Shown: positions 32,700-42,093, counted from the stretch's first letter. The stretch is DNA of 56,455 nucleotides from RGIG4140 sp045614025 (GCA_045614025.1 JAZLCE010000040.1:1-56455); one strand, 5' to 3'. Notes: generated by a model from the letters alone, not told the origin. Numbers and translations are program-made.

Positions 32700-35603
32700 T
32701 TAAAATAATCTCCCCGAAATTTTAGCATTATTCAGTTTGCAAAAACACAACATATCTTTCAAAGAGGATCCTTTATCTTTCATCATATAAAATGTATTAT
32801 CATCCAAAATTGCATAATGCCAAAGAGAATTCATCCTATCAATGAGTGGTAATTCATTTGTCTTTTTTATCCAATCTAATGCACCTTTTTGCTTTTGAAT
32901 AACATTTTCTTGGCTTACATCTTTCTGCGCTTTCGTTTCAACAAGGAAGATATCTTCACCAATTTTAACAATAAAATCAGGATAATATGAAGAAAGCATA
33001 CCATCTGTTCTAATATATTTTAAATTAGCAAACAAATGATAATTTTCATTTATTTTCAACAATCTTTCAACTTGGGTATCCGCATCTGCAAACAAAAGAA
33101 AATCTCTTTCAAATTCACCTTTATTAGATGGATATGATGTTTTTTCATAAATTGATTTTACAATATCTAGTGAAAAATTTTCTCTCATTTTTAAAGATGA
33201 TATATCTGAAAAATGTTTTTTCACAATTTCAGCCTCTTCAATATTTATATTATTCTGCAATTCATATATAGCCTTGCTCACTTGCTTCATTATATGTTCT
33301 ACAATCCCTATTTTTGCCAGCATTAAAACACGCCAATTATTACCATCCATAGGGTCAAAAGGTTTATTAAATAATTTTGTTCTAATATATTCATCTATAA
33401 CAGCAACTAATGGAGCTTGATTTATTTGAATTGTTGGAAATTCTTTTTTAGAATGTGATGAAAGCCTTGCAATATTAGTTGTAATCGCCAATATCATTTT
33501 GGATAAGAAGTCATTATAACTTTTGGCATTAAAAATTTCGCTATGAACTTTATATTCTCCAAATCTTGTTTTAACAGTCATTTCTTGTGCAACAAATGTC
33601 TCTGCATCATTATTTTTTAGCATTGTTTGCAATTGTTCCAATTTCCACGGAAACTCTTGAAAGTCAGCTGAATTTAACTCTTTTGGAGTTAAAAGTTCTT
33701 CTCTATCTTTAATAATTGAAGGTATACAAAAATCATAATCCTTGTAATTGTCTTTTAATTTAACGGTAATAATATCTCCTAATATACTTTCTCTATTTGG
33801 TCGTTCTACTTCTTCAAATAACATATTTTTATCCAAATCTTCATAAAACTGGATAAATGCAGGATGTTCTACAATGTGTAAGATATCATAATAACCATTG
33901 GGTTCTTGTTTTAAATCTAACATTTTATGGCGATTTTCTGCTTTTATTTCATCATAATCTGGTTCTCGCCACATTAGTCTTAATCCTCGTCCAATAACTT
34001 GTTCTAACAAAATAGGTGCTTGCGATGAACGAAGTGGAACAATAACACAAACATTGCTTACATCAAATCCTTCTCTAAGCATTAAAACAGATACAACAAC
34101 TTTGGGAGATGATTTTTTATCTATATTAAATAAATTCTGTTTAATTTGCTTCCATTCATCAGGTTTCACAGAACCTTTTTTATCAGAATCAATTTGCAAC
34201 ACATCATTTTCTTGCAATCCCTCTTGTATCAAAAATTCTTTAACAAGTGGCGATACCTTTGTGTCTTCACAAACAACCAACATCTTTGGATGTTTTGTTT
34301 CATTTACTTTTACAAATTCCTCTTCTAACAACTTCAAACGAGATAAACCTGCCCGAAGCATTAACCTTTGACCTTCTGATAGACAAACAACTGACTTGCC
34401 ATCCCGAATTGCTTTAAACTCTAAATCTTCATCAGACAAAGAGGCTATTTCTTTTCGTTTATCTATTGCGATGGTTTTAACTAAACCTGAATGAATAGCT
34501 GAATTCAATGTGTAATCTACAATAATATGTGGGAAATAATGTTTTGTTCTTTTTTGACCGGAGCCTGTTATGTCATAGGGCGTAGCTGAAAAGTCAATTT
34601 GAATAAAATTTGTTTCTTTCTCTTCTGAAATAAAATTAAGTGATTTTTGCCATTCCACTTCCGAAACAATGCCCGCCATTTTATTCTCATGAATATGGTG
34701 AGCTTCGTCATTAAAAACACAAATATTTTTAAGTGATTTTAAATAATCTAATTCTCCACCTCTTAAATACTTATTATCAAGAGTTTCTAAACTATGCCCC
34801 GATGTTACACCAGGTGTGATAGGTAACAAATCCTTAATAACTAATGAAGGATCTTTAAGCGGAGAAATGTTAGCATCTATCTCTTCTTCTGTTCCTGCAA
34901 GCAAATGCCAATTGGTAATTGCAATAATTCCTTCACCTGTTATTTTTTTGCCAATTTCTTCTTTTTTAACAACATTATTTTGAACGAAACCAAATACTGC
35001 ATCTCTATATTTCTCAGGAATAAAAACTTCTTCATTTTTCTTTAAATCAGAGGTTTCAAAATGACGAATTCCCGTTTCATCTTCTTTTCCTAAAAATGCA
35101 TCAAGTAATCGTTCATAAACAATCAAACCTGGCGCAACCAACAGAAAATTCTTTGTAAAAGAACAACTTTCTTTATTTTCATTATACTTTGCATTTAAAT
35201 ATTGCCACAAGAATAAAGCATTCATAACCCAAGTTTTACCTGTTCCTGTTGCCATTTTAATGCAATATTTTGGATGTGAATATTTATCTTTTTGAATGGA
35301 ATTTAAAAATTTATCATCCATAATATTGCTACTTGCAACTTGATACATATTAAAAACAGACTCAGTTTTTAATATTTCATGGCAGTAGATAGCATTTAAA
35401 ATCGCTTGTTTTTGCCCTTCATGAAAATTTATTTGTCTTTCACAAAAGGCAGGAGAAAACCAAAAACGTAATAAATCTTGTGTGATCGGACTTACTTTGT
35501 TTATAAAGCTACCTTGTTCCCATTCTTGATTAACCATATCAGTTAATTGTTTTGCAAATTGCAAAGGAATATCCCTTGTTCCAGTATTTAACAATGTTGG
35601 CAT
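32700..35603 (-). CDS. res: Type III restriction enzyme, Res subunit
   Basis: 967-aa ATP-dependent restriction subunit. Superfamily 2 helicase motifs in order: Walker A MATGTGKTWVMNA (about residue 117), DEAH box in NDEAHHIHE, motif III IDFSATPYD and motif VI VIGRGLRL. Near the C-terminus YPDFIVKIGEDIFLVETKAQ supplies the PD...ExK endonuclease site. It needs the Mod subunit for target recognition and cleaves after translocation between head-to-head sites. The start follows the mod stop codon by one base, so it is translated from the same messenger. No frameshift or missing motif is seen, so the system appears intact. Confidence 0.93.
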   Translation of the reverse strand: MPTLLNTGTRDIPLQFAKQLTDMVNQEWEQGSFINKVSPITQDLLRFWFSPAFCERQINFHEGQKQAILNAIYCHEILKTESVFNMYQVASSNIMDDKFLNSIQKDKYSHPKYCIKMATGTGKTWVMNALFLWQYLNAKYNENKESCSFTKNFLLVAPGLIVYERLLDAFLGKEDETGIRHFETSDLKKNEEVFIPEKYRDAVFGFVQNNVVKKEEIGKKITGEGIIAITNWHLLAGTEEEIDANISPLKDPSLVIKDLLPITPGVTSGHSLETLDNKYLRGGELDYLKSLKNICVFNDEAHHIHENKMAGIVSEVEWQKSLNFISEEKETNFIQIDFSATPYDITGSGQKRTKHYFPHIIVDYTLNSAIHSGLVKTIAIDKRKEIASLSDEDLEFKAIRDGKSVVCLSEGQRLMLRAGLSRLKLLEEEFVKVNETKHPKMLVVCEDTKVSPLVKEFLIQEGLQENDVLQIDSDKKGSVKPDEWKQIKQNLFNIDKKSSPKVVVSVLMLREGFDVSNVCVIVPLRSSQAPILLEQVIGRGLRLMWREPDYDEIKAENRHKMLDLKQEPNGYYDILHIVEHPAFIQFYEDLDKNMLFEEVERPNRESILGDIITVKLKDNYKDYDFCIPSIIKDREELLTPKELNSADFQEFPWKLEQLQTMLKNNDAETFVAQEMTVKTRFGEYKVHSEIFNAKSYNDFLSKMILAITTNIARLSSHSKKEFPTIQINQAPLVAVIDEYIRTKLFNKPFDPMDGNNWRVLMLAKIGIVEHIMKQVSKAIYELQNNINIEEAEIVKKHFSDISSLKMRENFSLDIVKSIYEKTSYPSNKGEFERDFLLFADADTQVERLLKINENYHLFANLKYIRTDGMLSSYYPDFIVKIGEDIFLVETKAQKDVSQENVIQKQKGALDWIKKTNELPLIDRMNSLWHYAILDDNTFYMMKDKGSSLKDMLCFCKLNNAKISGRLF

Positions 35604-35604
35604 T

Positions 35605-37557
35605 TTAAATCTCCTTTACAACAACACTTTCAAAACCAAAAACATCCACTGCTTTTACACAAATCTTCCTTTTTCTATTCTTTAATTTTGGAACTGTTAT
35701 TTGTGCAGAAGTAGAAACTCTATATTCATCCCCATCATTGGATGTATTTTCTCTATAATCTTGCCATTTACTTCTAAAGGTTATGCCATCAAAATCTGGG
35801 TCAATACTCCAATACTCAATCAATGCCAATGGCTCTCTGGCAATAACTTCTTGCAAAATAGCTTTGTTCTTTTCATCCAATGGCAAAACATCTGGGGAAA
35901 GCAACACATAATTATCTAATTCAATTTTTAACTCTTCAATATCACATGATATATTTTTTATATTTGGTTCTTTTATTGTTAAATATTGCAAAGAAGCAAA
36001 ACGAACCTTTCCGCCTTCAATCAATTTTTTATAACTTGTGTTTTTGCTTAATTGTGAGAGTAAATCAGGTGGGATAACTAAAACTTCTAACTGATTTGGA
36101 TTAAATTGTTTGATGACCTCTGCAATATCAAATACAAAATTCCACCCTAAAACAACAACTTTATTCCAGCCACCTAAAAAGGTCTCTTTGAGTTCTTGTG
36201 CTCTTTTAAGTGTTGATAATCCCGTCATTTTATTCGGACTATCGACATATATAAGAGTTCTACTGTCCTTCAACTGCCCCAAATTCTTTGGCATATCTTC
36301 ATCAAAGAAAGGAGTAGCTCCAAATAAACTGAGCACAACTTGCGATAAATCACCCACTCGTTTAAACTCTTTTGTTGTTGCAAATGTTTCTTTTTGATAA
36401 TCACCAATAGCTTGATATAAAAAGGGTTTTACTTCTTGATCTATTAGTCGTTTGCGAATAATCATATTTGCAGGCTTACCAAAGTCAGACAGAATCCATC
36501 TTCTCCCTAGTTTTTCAGCAACTGCTCCTGTTGTTCCACTCCCTGCATAAAAATCTGCCACAATAGAATTTTCATTTGATGATGCTGAAATTATTCTTTC
36601 TAATAGTTTTTCTGGTTTTTGGGTTGCATAATTTACATTATCTTTAGAATTATGTCTCAAAATAGGAATATCCACCCACCAATCCCTGGCCAACATTCCT
36701 GCCTCAATATCAACATTAACAGTTTCTGAAATTTCCTTTCCTCCAATACTACCTTTTCCTCGTTTATAAATAGTATTGCCATTTTCATCTTTATCTAAAG
36801 AGTTTAAAACCCTATCTGAATATTCAATAGATGTATACACATTCTTATTTACCCCCACAAAACCAAACATATTTTTAGCATACGAGTAAATAACATCATG
36901 AGCTCTTACAAAAGACCTTGATATATTATCTAGTCCCTGTGCCTTTCGTGCAGATGAAGAAGATCTACACCATACAATTTCATTTATAAAATGATCTTTT
37001 CCCCAAATCTCATCCATTATAATCTTAACATAATGAGCGACATGCCAATCTAAATGCACATAAATAGAACCTTTATCGGATAAAAGTTCTCTCATCAAAT
37101 AAAGTCTTGGATATAGGTTTTTTAAATAACTAACTGTTCCATCTTTCCACATGTCAGCATATGCAAATTGTTCTGCTACAGTTGGTTTTAAATCTATGTC
37201 TGCGCTTGGTAGAGTTATTTTTGTGCGATAATCCGCTTTTGAATCATAGGGTGGGTCAATGTATATAAGGTCTATCTTCCCACGCATAGAGGGCAAGCCT
37301 GTTGATTTGTCCCCTGTTAAGAGGGCTTGCATAACCATCAAATTATCACCATAACAAAGGCGATTGAACCAGTTACTTTCATTGATATCTTGATAATTAC
37401 CTGTGAATAAATTTTTATTTTTTGCAATTGGTAAAACATATTCGTTTGTCTGTAATAATATCTTATTATTGCTTTCTAAACGTTCAAAAATTCGTTCAAC
37501 TTCTTTTTTCCCCTCTGCAACAATCTTTGGTAACAGATCAATCAATGATTGGGCCAT
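35605..37557 (-). CDS. mod: Type III DNA methyltransferase, Mod subunit
   Basis: 650-aa N6-adenine DNA methyltransferase that recognises the target of the R-M system. Motif order is DPPY first (DLIYIDPPYDSKADY, motif IV) and then the S-adenosylmethionine site (VADFYAGSGTTGAVAEKLGRR, motif I), i.e. beta class, as in type III Mod. The central region between them is the target recognition domain. The ATG at 37557 has AAGGAGAG upstream; the longer in-frame extension to 37707 is rejected because it runs through a terminator hairpin. No simple-sequence repeat that would cause phase variation is present near the start. Confidence 0.92.
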   Translation of the reverse strand: MAQSLIDLLPKIVAEGKKEVERIFERLESNNKILLQTNEYVLPIAKNKNLFTGNYQDINESNWFNRLCYGDNLMVMQALLTGDKSTGLPSMRGKIDLIYIDPPYDSKADYRTKITLPSADIDLKPTVAEQFAYADMWKDGTVSYLKNLYPRLYLMRELLSDKGSIYVHLDWHVAHYVKIIMDEIWGKDHFINEIVWCRSSSSARKAQGLDNISRSFVRAHDVIYSYAKNMFGFVGVNKNVYTSIEYSDRVLNSLDKDENGNTIYKRGKGSIGGKEISETVNVDIEAGMLARDWWVDIPILRHNSKDNVNYATQKPEKLLERIISASSNENSIVADFYAGSGTTGAVAEKLGRRWILSDFGKPANMIIRKRLIDQEVKPFLYQAIGDYQKETFATTKEFKRVGDLSQVVLSLFGATPFFDEDMPKNLGQLKDSRTLIYVDSPNKMTGLSTLKRAQELKETFLGGWNKVVVLGWNFVFDIAEVIKQFNPNQLEVLVIPPDLLSQLSKNTSYKKLIEGGKVRFASLQYLTIKEPNIKNISCDIEELKIELDNYVLLSPDVLPLDEKNKAILQEVIAREPLALIEYWSIDPDFDGITFRSKWQDYRENTSNDGDEYRVSTSAQITVPKLKNRKRKICVKAVDVFGFESVVVKEI

Positions 37558-37575
37558 TATTTTTCTCTCCTTAAT

Positions 37576-37606
37576 AAAAAAAATGAACCACCTTAAACAA
37601 GGTGGT
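37576..37606 (-). terminator. Rho-independent terminator just before mod
   Basis: On the minus strand ACCACCTT, loop GTTT, AAGGTGGT forms a perfect 8-bp stem (37587-37606) followed by a U-rich run (37577-37584). It lies only about 20 bases before the mod start codon, so transcripts that reach mod must read through it. Confidence 0.85.
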
Positions 37607-37621
37607 CGGAGAGTTGAACAA

Positions 37622-37726
37622 TCATATACATCTAAATGACTCTCGTGGCCTTTCAAGCCATGATTCGCAAAAATGTCGGTCATAAAGCTTTTGGACATAC
37701 GCCACAAGCTCCCCGACCATATTCAT
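37622..37726 (-). CDS. Possible 34-aa leader peptide in the R-M leader
   Basis: A short frame from ATG at 37726 to TGA at 37622 encodes 34 residues (starting MNMVGELVAYVQKLYDRHF). It is protein-like in composition but has no clear Shine-Dalgarno sequence, its start codon lies inside the hairpin 37711-37734, and its end overlaps the 3' arm of the 11-bp closing helix. If translated it could couple ribosome position to the choice between terminator and antiterminator. Translation is unproven. Confidence 0.3.
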   Translation of the reverse strand: MNMVGELVAYVQKLYDRHFCESWLERPRESFRCI

Positions 37727-37920
37727 AGTCGAGGTGATGTAGCCTACTGCAAAAAGCAATATAGCCTTTCGGCATCATCCGTGCCGAGATGTATATGAGC
37801 CGTTCAAAGCCCTCTTGCACCCAATAAGGCACTCAAGATACCCAAAATTGGTATCTGACCTAAATATAACAGAAAAAAAAATAATATGATAGCTTTTTAT
37901 TGTTTTTGTTCAAAAAAATA

Positions 37921-39111
37921 TCAAACTTTCCATTTTTTTAAAATGAAAGCAGATGGAAGGAATAAAATCAAAAAGATAAAAAGGTTCACGCTTAAAGGAT
38001 TTCCATCTAAAATAAACTTAGATAAAATCAAGCAAACAGCCGTTAATAAACGCCCCACCATTGAATTAACCGAAGCTGAAAATGCCCTGTTTTTAGACGT
38101 TGAAATTTCATGAATTCTAGCAATCGCACTGATAAGCCAAGTAACTTGCAATGAAATCATTAAACAAATAAAAACAAGAATCGCAATGGTTATAGCAAGT
38201 GGCGTTTTTGCACCAATACCCATCATGGCTAAAAAGCTTAAAACAAATCCACCATAAACAATCCAGCCAAGCTTAACCAAGTTAAATTTTTTCAAAATTT
38301 TATGTGCAAAATAACTGCCACTTGCCCGTGCCATATGGTTTAAAAAGAAAATCACGCCAAACAACGTTACAGGCACCAATGCCAATTTCATCGCTGGTTG
38401 CATACTCCACATAAAAATTTGATATGCTGCGGTTAAAAAGGCTGAAAAAAGAACTAAATTTATAAATTCTTTACTTTTAAAAGCATGACGAATTTCTGAA
38501 TAAATTAAAACATATTTTTGACGCATTGTTGTCAATTTTTTATTTGGTTTAACATCAATATCTGGAATAAAAAAGAGCAATAATGTTGAAATACTTGTAA
38601 AAATAAGCGTCAACAAAATAACCATTTTTGCCCCTAATTCCCCATAAATATAAGCGCCTGTTAAGGAAGAAATGCTTGTTCCAATTGAAATCCAAAAATA
38701 AAGCCTTCCATATCTTTTTAGCATGGCAACTGTTTTATTTTTAGTTTTTAAAAATTCATATATATATGAATCCCCTGTGCCAACAAAAGAAACGATCACA
38801 AAGGCATATAAAATTTCACCCAAGAAAATAATTTCTTTGGTTGGGAAGAAATAAAGCAACAAAAACCTTAAAACCAATACCAGATTTGAGCAAATCAATA
38901 TCTTTTTTTTGCTCACACGATCGGCAATATATCCCATCGGAACATCAAGCAATAAACAAGTCAATGAACTGATCCCTTGAATTAAAAAGAAATCAGCTAA
39001 GGTGATGCCACATGATGTATAAAACAAATACAATACGGGCAATAAAAACAAATGACTTTTAAAGAAAACGGATAGGTTTAACAACCCGAGAACAGATGTG
39101 ATATGTCGCAT
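37921..39111 (-). CDS. Major facilitator superfamily transporter
   Basis: 396-aa inner-membrane protein with about 12 hydrophobic segments. The MFS loop 2-3 motif A appears as DVPMGYIADRVSKKKIL (family G-x-x-x-D-R-x-G-R-R/K), and a second conserved stretch GTSISSLTGAYIYGELG follows. It belongs to the small, drug/metabolite-type MFS group; the substrate cannot be read. The start has GGGGAG close upstream. It is the neighbour of the R-M operon on the same strand, but the structured leader separates them. Confidence 0.85.
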   Translation of the reverse strand: MRHITSVLGLLNLSVFFKSHLFLLPVLYLFYTSCGITLADFFLIQGISSLTCLLLDVPMGYIADRVSKKKILICSNLVLVLRFLLLYFFPTKEIIFLGEILYAFVIVSFVGTGDSYIYEFLKTKNKTVAMLKRYGRLYFWISIGTSISSLTGAYIYGELGAKMVILLTLIFTSISTLLLFFIPDIDVKPNKKLTTMRQKYVLIYSEIRHAFKSKEFINLVLFSAFLTAAYQIFMWSMQPAMKLALVPVTLFGVIFFLNHMARASGSYFAHKILKKFNLVKLGWIVYGGFVLSFLAMMGIGAKTPLAITIAILVFICLMISLQVTWLISAIARIHEISTSKNRAFSASVNSMVGRLLTAVCLILSKFILDGNPLSVNLFIFLILFLPSAFILKKWKV

Positions 39112-39212
39112 GGAACTCCCCTTTTTTTTGCATCATACAAAATGTTTTATCATCATTCAACAAAAAAATAAAATTCTTGCGATTAAAAATAAAATTTGTT
39201 ATTCTTTTTTTT

Positions 39213-39950
39213 ATGAATAACCTAAGAAAACAATCCCCATATAGCCTTAATTTTGATATATTAAAAATTATCGCTCTTATAACAATGTTACTTGACCATA
39301 TCGGTCACATTTTATTTCCCCATATCATTGATTTGCGCATTATTGGACGGGTAACATTTCCTCTTTTTGCATTTTTGCTTTGTTATCATCTCGCAAAAAA
39401 AAATATCTTTAAAAAATATATCAAAAGATTGTTTCCATTTGCAGTTTTTTCAACTCTCCTTTTAGCCCCATTTGATTATCAAATAAAAGGGTATTTTCAA
39501 CTAAATATTTTTTGGTCTTTTTTAATAGCTATCTTCACTCTTTTAATCATTGAAAAAATATCTCAAGAAAAGGTGGGCCCCTTTCTAAAATTTTTCATCT
39601 CATCACTCGCGTTAATTTTATTTGGATCTCTTTCTTATCTATGCGATTACGATCTTACTGGTTTTATTTTAATTCTTTCTTTTTATGCCTATTTTAAAAC
39701 AAATAAAAAGATTTTTATTTTCACTTCCTTAATTGATGCCATTCTTTTAAATGCTGAATATCTTTTCACCTATCCAAGAATTGTGATTCCTTTTATTTTG
39801 GCCTCATTTTTAACAACTCTTTACCTATTATATCAATCACAATATATTCAAGAAAATCAAAAAAGATTTTTAAAACCATGGTGGCTTTTTTATCTTTTTT
39901 ATCCCGTTCATTTGTTAACACTTTATCTTATCAAAATTTATTGTTTTTGA
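39213..39950 (+). CDS. TraX-family membrane protein
   Basis: 245-aa polytopic membrane protein. The start of the mature part, FDILKIIALITMLLDHIGHI, and then RIIGRVTFPLFAFLLCYHLA are the signature of TraX (PF05857), the family of the F-plasmid pilin acetylase; chromosomal relatives occur in many gut bacteria with unknown acceptors. About seven to eight helices are seen. The start is uncertain: an ATG at 39213 is chosen because it gives the usual TraX N-terminus, but no clear ribosome binding site is visible and a TTG at 39177 is in frame. Its last 13 bases overlap the convergent unknown gene. Confidence 0.8.
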   Translation: MNNLRKQSPYSLNFDILKIIALITMLLDHIGHILFPHIIDLRIIGRVTFPLFAFLLCYHLAKKNIFKKYIKRLFPFAVFSTLLLAPFDYQIKGYFQLNIFWSFLIAIFTLLIIEKISQEKVGPFLKFFISSLALILFGSLSYLCDYDLTGFILILSFYAYFKTNKKIFIFTSLIDAILLNAEYLFTYPRIVIPFILASFLTTLYLLYQSQYIQENQKRFLKPWWLFYLFYPVHLLTLYLIKIYCF

Positions 39951-40618
39951 TCTTCTCTATTGATATCAGAAAGCGAAAATCTTCCATGATTTCTTAAAGC
40001 TTCTTTTTTGCCATTTTCAATCCAAACAAGAATATTTTCAATAATATATTCAATATTAAGTGAAACTATTTTTTTATGTTTAACCTTTTTATCCGTTGTA
40101 GCATTTAAATTTTTTATTAAAAAAGTTATTTCTTTAACAATATTTAATAATGCGGCAATTTGCTTTTCTGTTAAAATTTCAAAAGTAGACGGTTTATGAA
40201 TAATATTTGTCAGCTCGTTTTTAATTTTATTAAGCGGTTGTTCATCCATTTTTTGAACCACTAATTTTTGATAAATTTCGCTATTTTCAAGCTCCAAAAA
40301 ATCATCTAACTCTGATATATTTGTTGGCTTTTGCATTTGAAGCAAATCGCAAATAAAATCTATTAAAAGCGTTAGTTGACTATTGATTTCAACACTCACA
40401 CTTTCAAATAAAGTATTATGCAATTTTCTTGAAGTTATTTGATTGATCACATCATAAAAAATAAAAACAAGTGGAATACTCACCAACCCAGAGGCAACGT
40501 TCACCAATAAATTATTTAATCCATTATCTGCAACGTATTTATCTGCCAAAATATACAAACAAATTCCTGAACAAAAGGCAACCAAAAAGGGAAGTAATTT
40601 TGTGAATAATTTCTTCAT
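39938..40618 (-). CDS. Unknown membrane-anchored helical protein
   Basis: 226-aa protein not recognised. Two N-terminal membrane helices (about residues 7-26 and 33-58) hold a largely helical cytoplasmic part with many Leu, Ile, Asn and Lys residues and no catalytic motif. The C-terminus (SLSDINREDQKQ) is charged. It overlaps the TraX-like gene by 13 bases in convergent orientation. It has no near upstream gene. Confidence 0.6.
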   Translation of the reverse strand: MKKLFTKLLPFLVAFCSGICLYILADKYVADNGLNNLLVNVASGLVSIPLVFIFYDVINQITSRKLHNTLFESVSVEINSQLTLLIDFICDLLQMQKPTNISELDDFLELENSEIYQKLVVQKMDEQPLNKIKNELTNIIHKPSTFEILTEKQIAALLNIVKEITFLIKNLNATTDKKVKHKKIVSLNIEYIIENILVWIENGKKEALRNHGRFSLSDINREDQKQ

Positions 40619-40877
40619 ATATATTTTATAAGGTTATTTTCTTTTTTTTCAAGAATACTTTCATCTAGTTAACATTCAAATAAACCCTCTTCATTCACAT
40701 AAGCTTTGGCATTTTATCCCACAATATTCCCAAGTATCATAAACAGCTTTCTGTCCGTATAAAGAGTTATCATTTTATTTAGACGAATGCCTGACTTTAC
40801 AAATTGGCACTCCAAACAACTGAAAAAAAATTTCACATATCTTCTTTTACTAGCTAGAGAAATTTTATTTAATCGCA
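40619..40877. other. Non-coding stretch, possible gene remnant
   Basis: No convincing gene. On the minus strand short open stretches in two frames (for example reading LYGQKAVYDTWEYCG and then AKAYVNEEGLFEC, between about 40690 and 40770) look more protein-like than chance and may be a decayed gene broken by frameshifts, but no start, ribosome binding site or family was found. Confidence 0.2.
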
Positions 40878-40913
40878 TAAAAAAAATCGCCCTTGTAAAA
40901 ACAAAGGCGATTT
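40878..40913 (-). terminator. Terminator of the rpsF-rpsR-rplI operon
   Basis: On the minus strand AAAATCGCC pairs with GGCGATTTT (40905-40913 with 40882-40890), a strong stem with a U-run, starting 19 bases after the rplI stop codon. Confidence 0.88.
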
Positions 40914-40931
40914 TAAATAATCTAACAAAGA

Positions 40932-41468
40932 TTAAGCAGAAACTGTTTCTGTTGCTGTTTCTTGTTCAGCAGCAGCTTTTGCTTCAGAGTCAGCTTTTTT
41001 CTTGAAAGAACGTTTTGCATCATCTTCAGAACGAGCAATGTTTACACGAACTGTTTGTGATACATCTGGGTGTAATGATAAACGAACATCAAAAATTCCG
41101 AGGTTTTTGAATGGTTGACCCATTACGATTTGTTGTCTTTCAACTTTAAAGCCAGCTTCGTGAATTGCTTCACAAATGTCACGCATTGTAACAGAACCAT
41201 ATAATTGACCTGTTTCAGCAGCTTGACGAATGATAACAACTGAAAGATTTTGCATTTTTTCAGCCAAAGCTTCAGCTTCTGTTTTTAATTTCAAGTTATA
41301 GGCTTCGTATTCTTTGCGTTTTGCTTCGAAGAGAGCCAAATTGTCTTTAGTCTTACGCAATGCTTTCTTTTGTGGAAGCAAATAGTTGCGAGCATAACCG
41401 TTTTTAACGTTAACGATGTCACCCATTTGACCAAGACGTTCAATTTTTTCTAAAAGAATAATTTCCAT
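40932..41468 (-). CDS. rplI: 50S ribosomal protein L9
   Basis: 178-aa L9, binding 23S rRNA at the base of the L1 stalk. The N-terminal domain has the signature GDIVNVKNGYARNYLLPQKKA, followed by the long connecting helix and the C-terminal domain (GQLYGSVTMRDICEAI). The C-terminus has an Ala/Glu/Thr-rich tail beyond the usual 150 residues, common in alphaproteobacteria. AAGGAGA is placed 8 bases before the ATG. Last gene of the S6 operon. Confidence 0.96.
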   Translation of the reverse strand: MEIILLEKIERLGQMGDIVNVKNGYARNYLLPQKKALRKTKDNLALFEAKRKEYEAYNLKLKTEAEALAEKMQNLSVVIIRQAAETGQLYGSVTMRDICEAIHEAGFKVERQQIVMGQPFKNLGIFDVRLSLHPDVSQTVRVNIARSEDDAKRSFKKKADSEAKAAAEQETATETVSA

Positions 41469-41479
41469 CTTTATTCTCC

Positions 41480-41713
41480 TTATTCTGAAACGAATGGTAA
41501 TAAAGCCAAGAAACGAGCACGTTTAATTGCTTTTGATAATTCGCGTTGGTGTTTAGCACATGTTGCAGAAACACGAGCTGGAACAACTTTACCACGTTCT
41601 GAAATATGGCGGCTTAATTGTTTGATGTCTTTATAGTCAATTTTAGGTGCATTTTCACCACAGAACGGACAAGACTTTTTATGATGGAAGAAAGAACCTT
41701 TGATATCAGCCAT
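41480..41713 (-). CDS. rpsR: 30S ribosomal protein S18
   Basis: 77-aa S18, the partner of S6 on the platform of the small subunit. The signature PKIDYKDIKQLSRHISERGK and the basic tail AIKRARFLALLPFV are present. The N-terminal CPFC pair suggests the zinc-binding form. The stop codon of rpsF overlaps its start by one base (rpsF ends at 41713), so translation is coupled. Confidence 0.96.
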   Translation of the reverse strand: MADIKGSFFHHKKSCPFCGENAPKIDYKDIKQLSRHISERGKVVPARVSATCAKHQRELSKAIKRARFLALLPFVSE

Positions 41714-42093
41714 TACATATCTCCTTCTGAAATTTCAACATCGTATTTTTCTTCTGCTTTGAATTTTCTGGATTTTGATTCCACCATAACTGATGGACCT
41801 TCTTCCAATTCATCAACTTTGATTGTTAAATAACGAATCAAGTTTTCATCCAAACGCATTAAACGTTCCATTTCGATAACAGCATCAGCTGGAGCATCGA
41901 TGTTCATTAATGTGTAATAACCTTTGCGGTTCTTTTGAATTTTGTAAGCTAAATTGCGTAAACCCCAATTTTCGCGTTTTGAAACTTTACCACCCATTGA
42001 TTCAACAACTGAAGCATATTTGTCTGTTAATTCAGCCACTTTTGCCGGTGTTAAATCCTGTCTGGCAATGAATACATTTTCATAAAAAGGCAT
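41713..42093 (-). CDS. rpsF: 30S ribosomal protein S6
   Basis: 126-aa S6: MPFYENVFIARQDL start, GLRNLAYKIQKNRKGYY and NLIRYLTIKV strands, then an acidic C-terminal extension (VEISEGD) typical of longer S6 forms. First gene of the rpsF-rpsR-rplI operon; AAAGGAGAAA stands before the start. A hairpin in the leader (42178-42206) may belong to operon regulation. Confidence 0.95.
   Translation of the reverse strand: MPFYENVFIARQDLTPAKVAELTDKYASVVESMGGKVSKRENWGLRNLAYKIQKNRKGYYTLMNIDAPADAVIEMERLMRLDENLIRYLTIKVDELEEGPSVMVESKSRKFKAEEKYDVEISEGDM

Larger units (their letters stand above)
37576..37860 (-). ncRNA. Structured leader or small RNA upstream of the type III R-M operon
   Basis: No normal gene fills this region between the mod start and the next gene, but it is markedly GC-richer than its surroundings and full of helices. 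Read on the minus strand: a 6-bp hairpin (37837-37842 with 37850-37855); an 11-bp perfect long-range pairing (37787-37797 with 37623-37633) that closes a multibranch domain; inside it a hairpin at 37770-37786 and a 10-bp hairpin at 37711-37734 with a GAAU loop; then a terminator (37587-37606). An alternative 11-bp helix (37709-37719 with 37603-37613) excludes both the 37711-37734 hairpin and the first terminator arm. A possible TATATT -10 lies near 37862-37867. It may be an attenuator leader or an independent RNA; no known RNA family was recognised. Confidence 0.65.

Noticed and set aside
37558..37707. Longer mod start with an extra 50 residues.
   Set aside because: The extension reads through a terminator stem and lacks a ribosome binding site, while AAGGAGAG sits just before the ATG at 37557.
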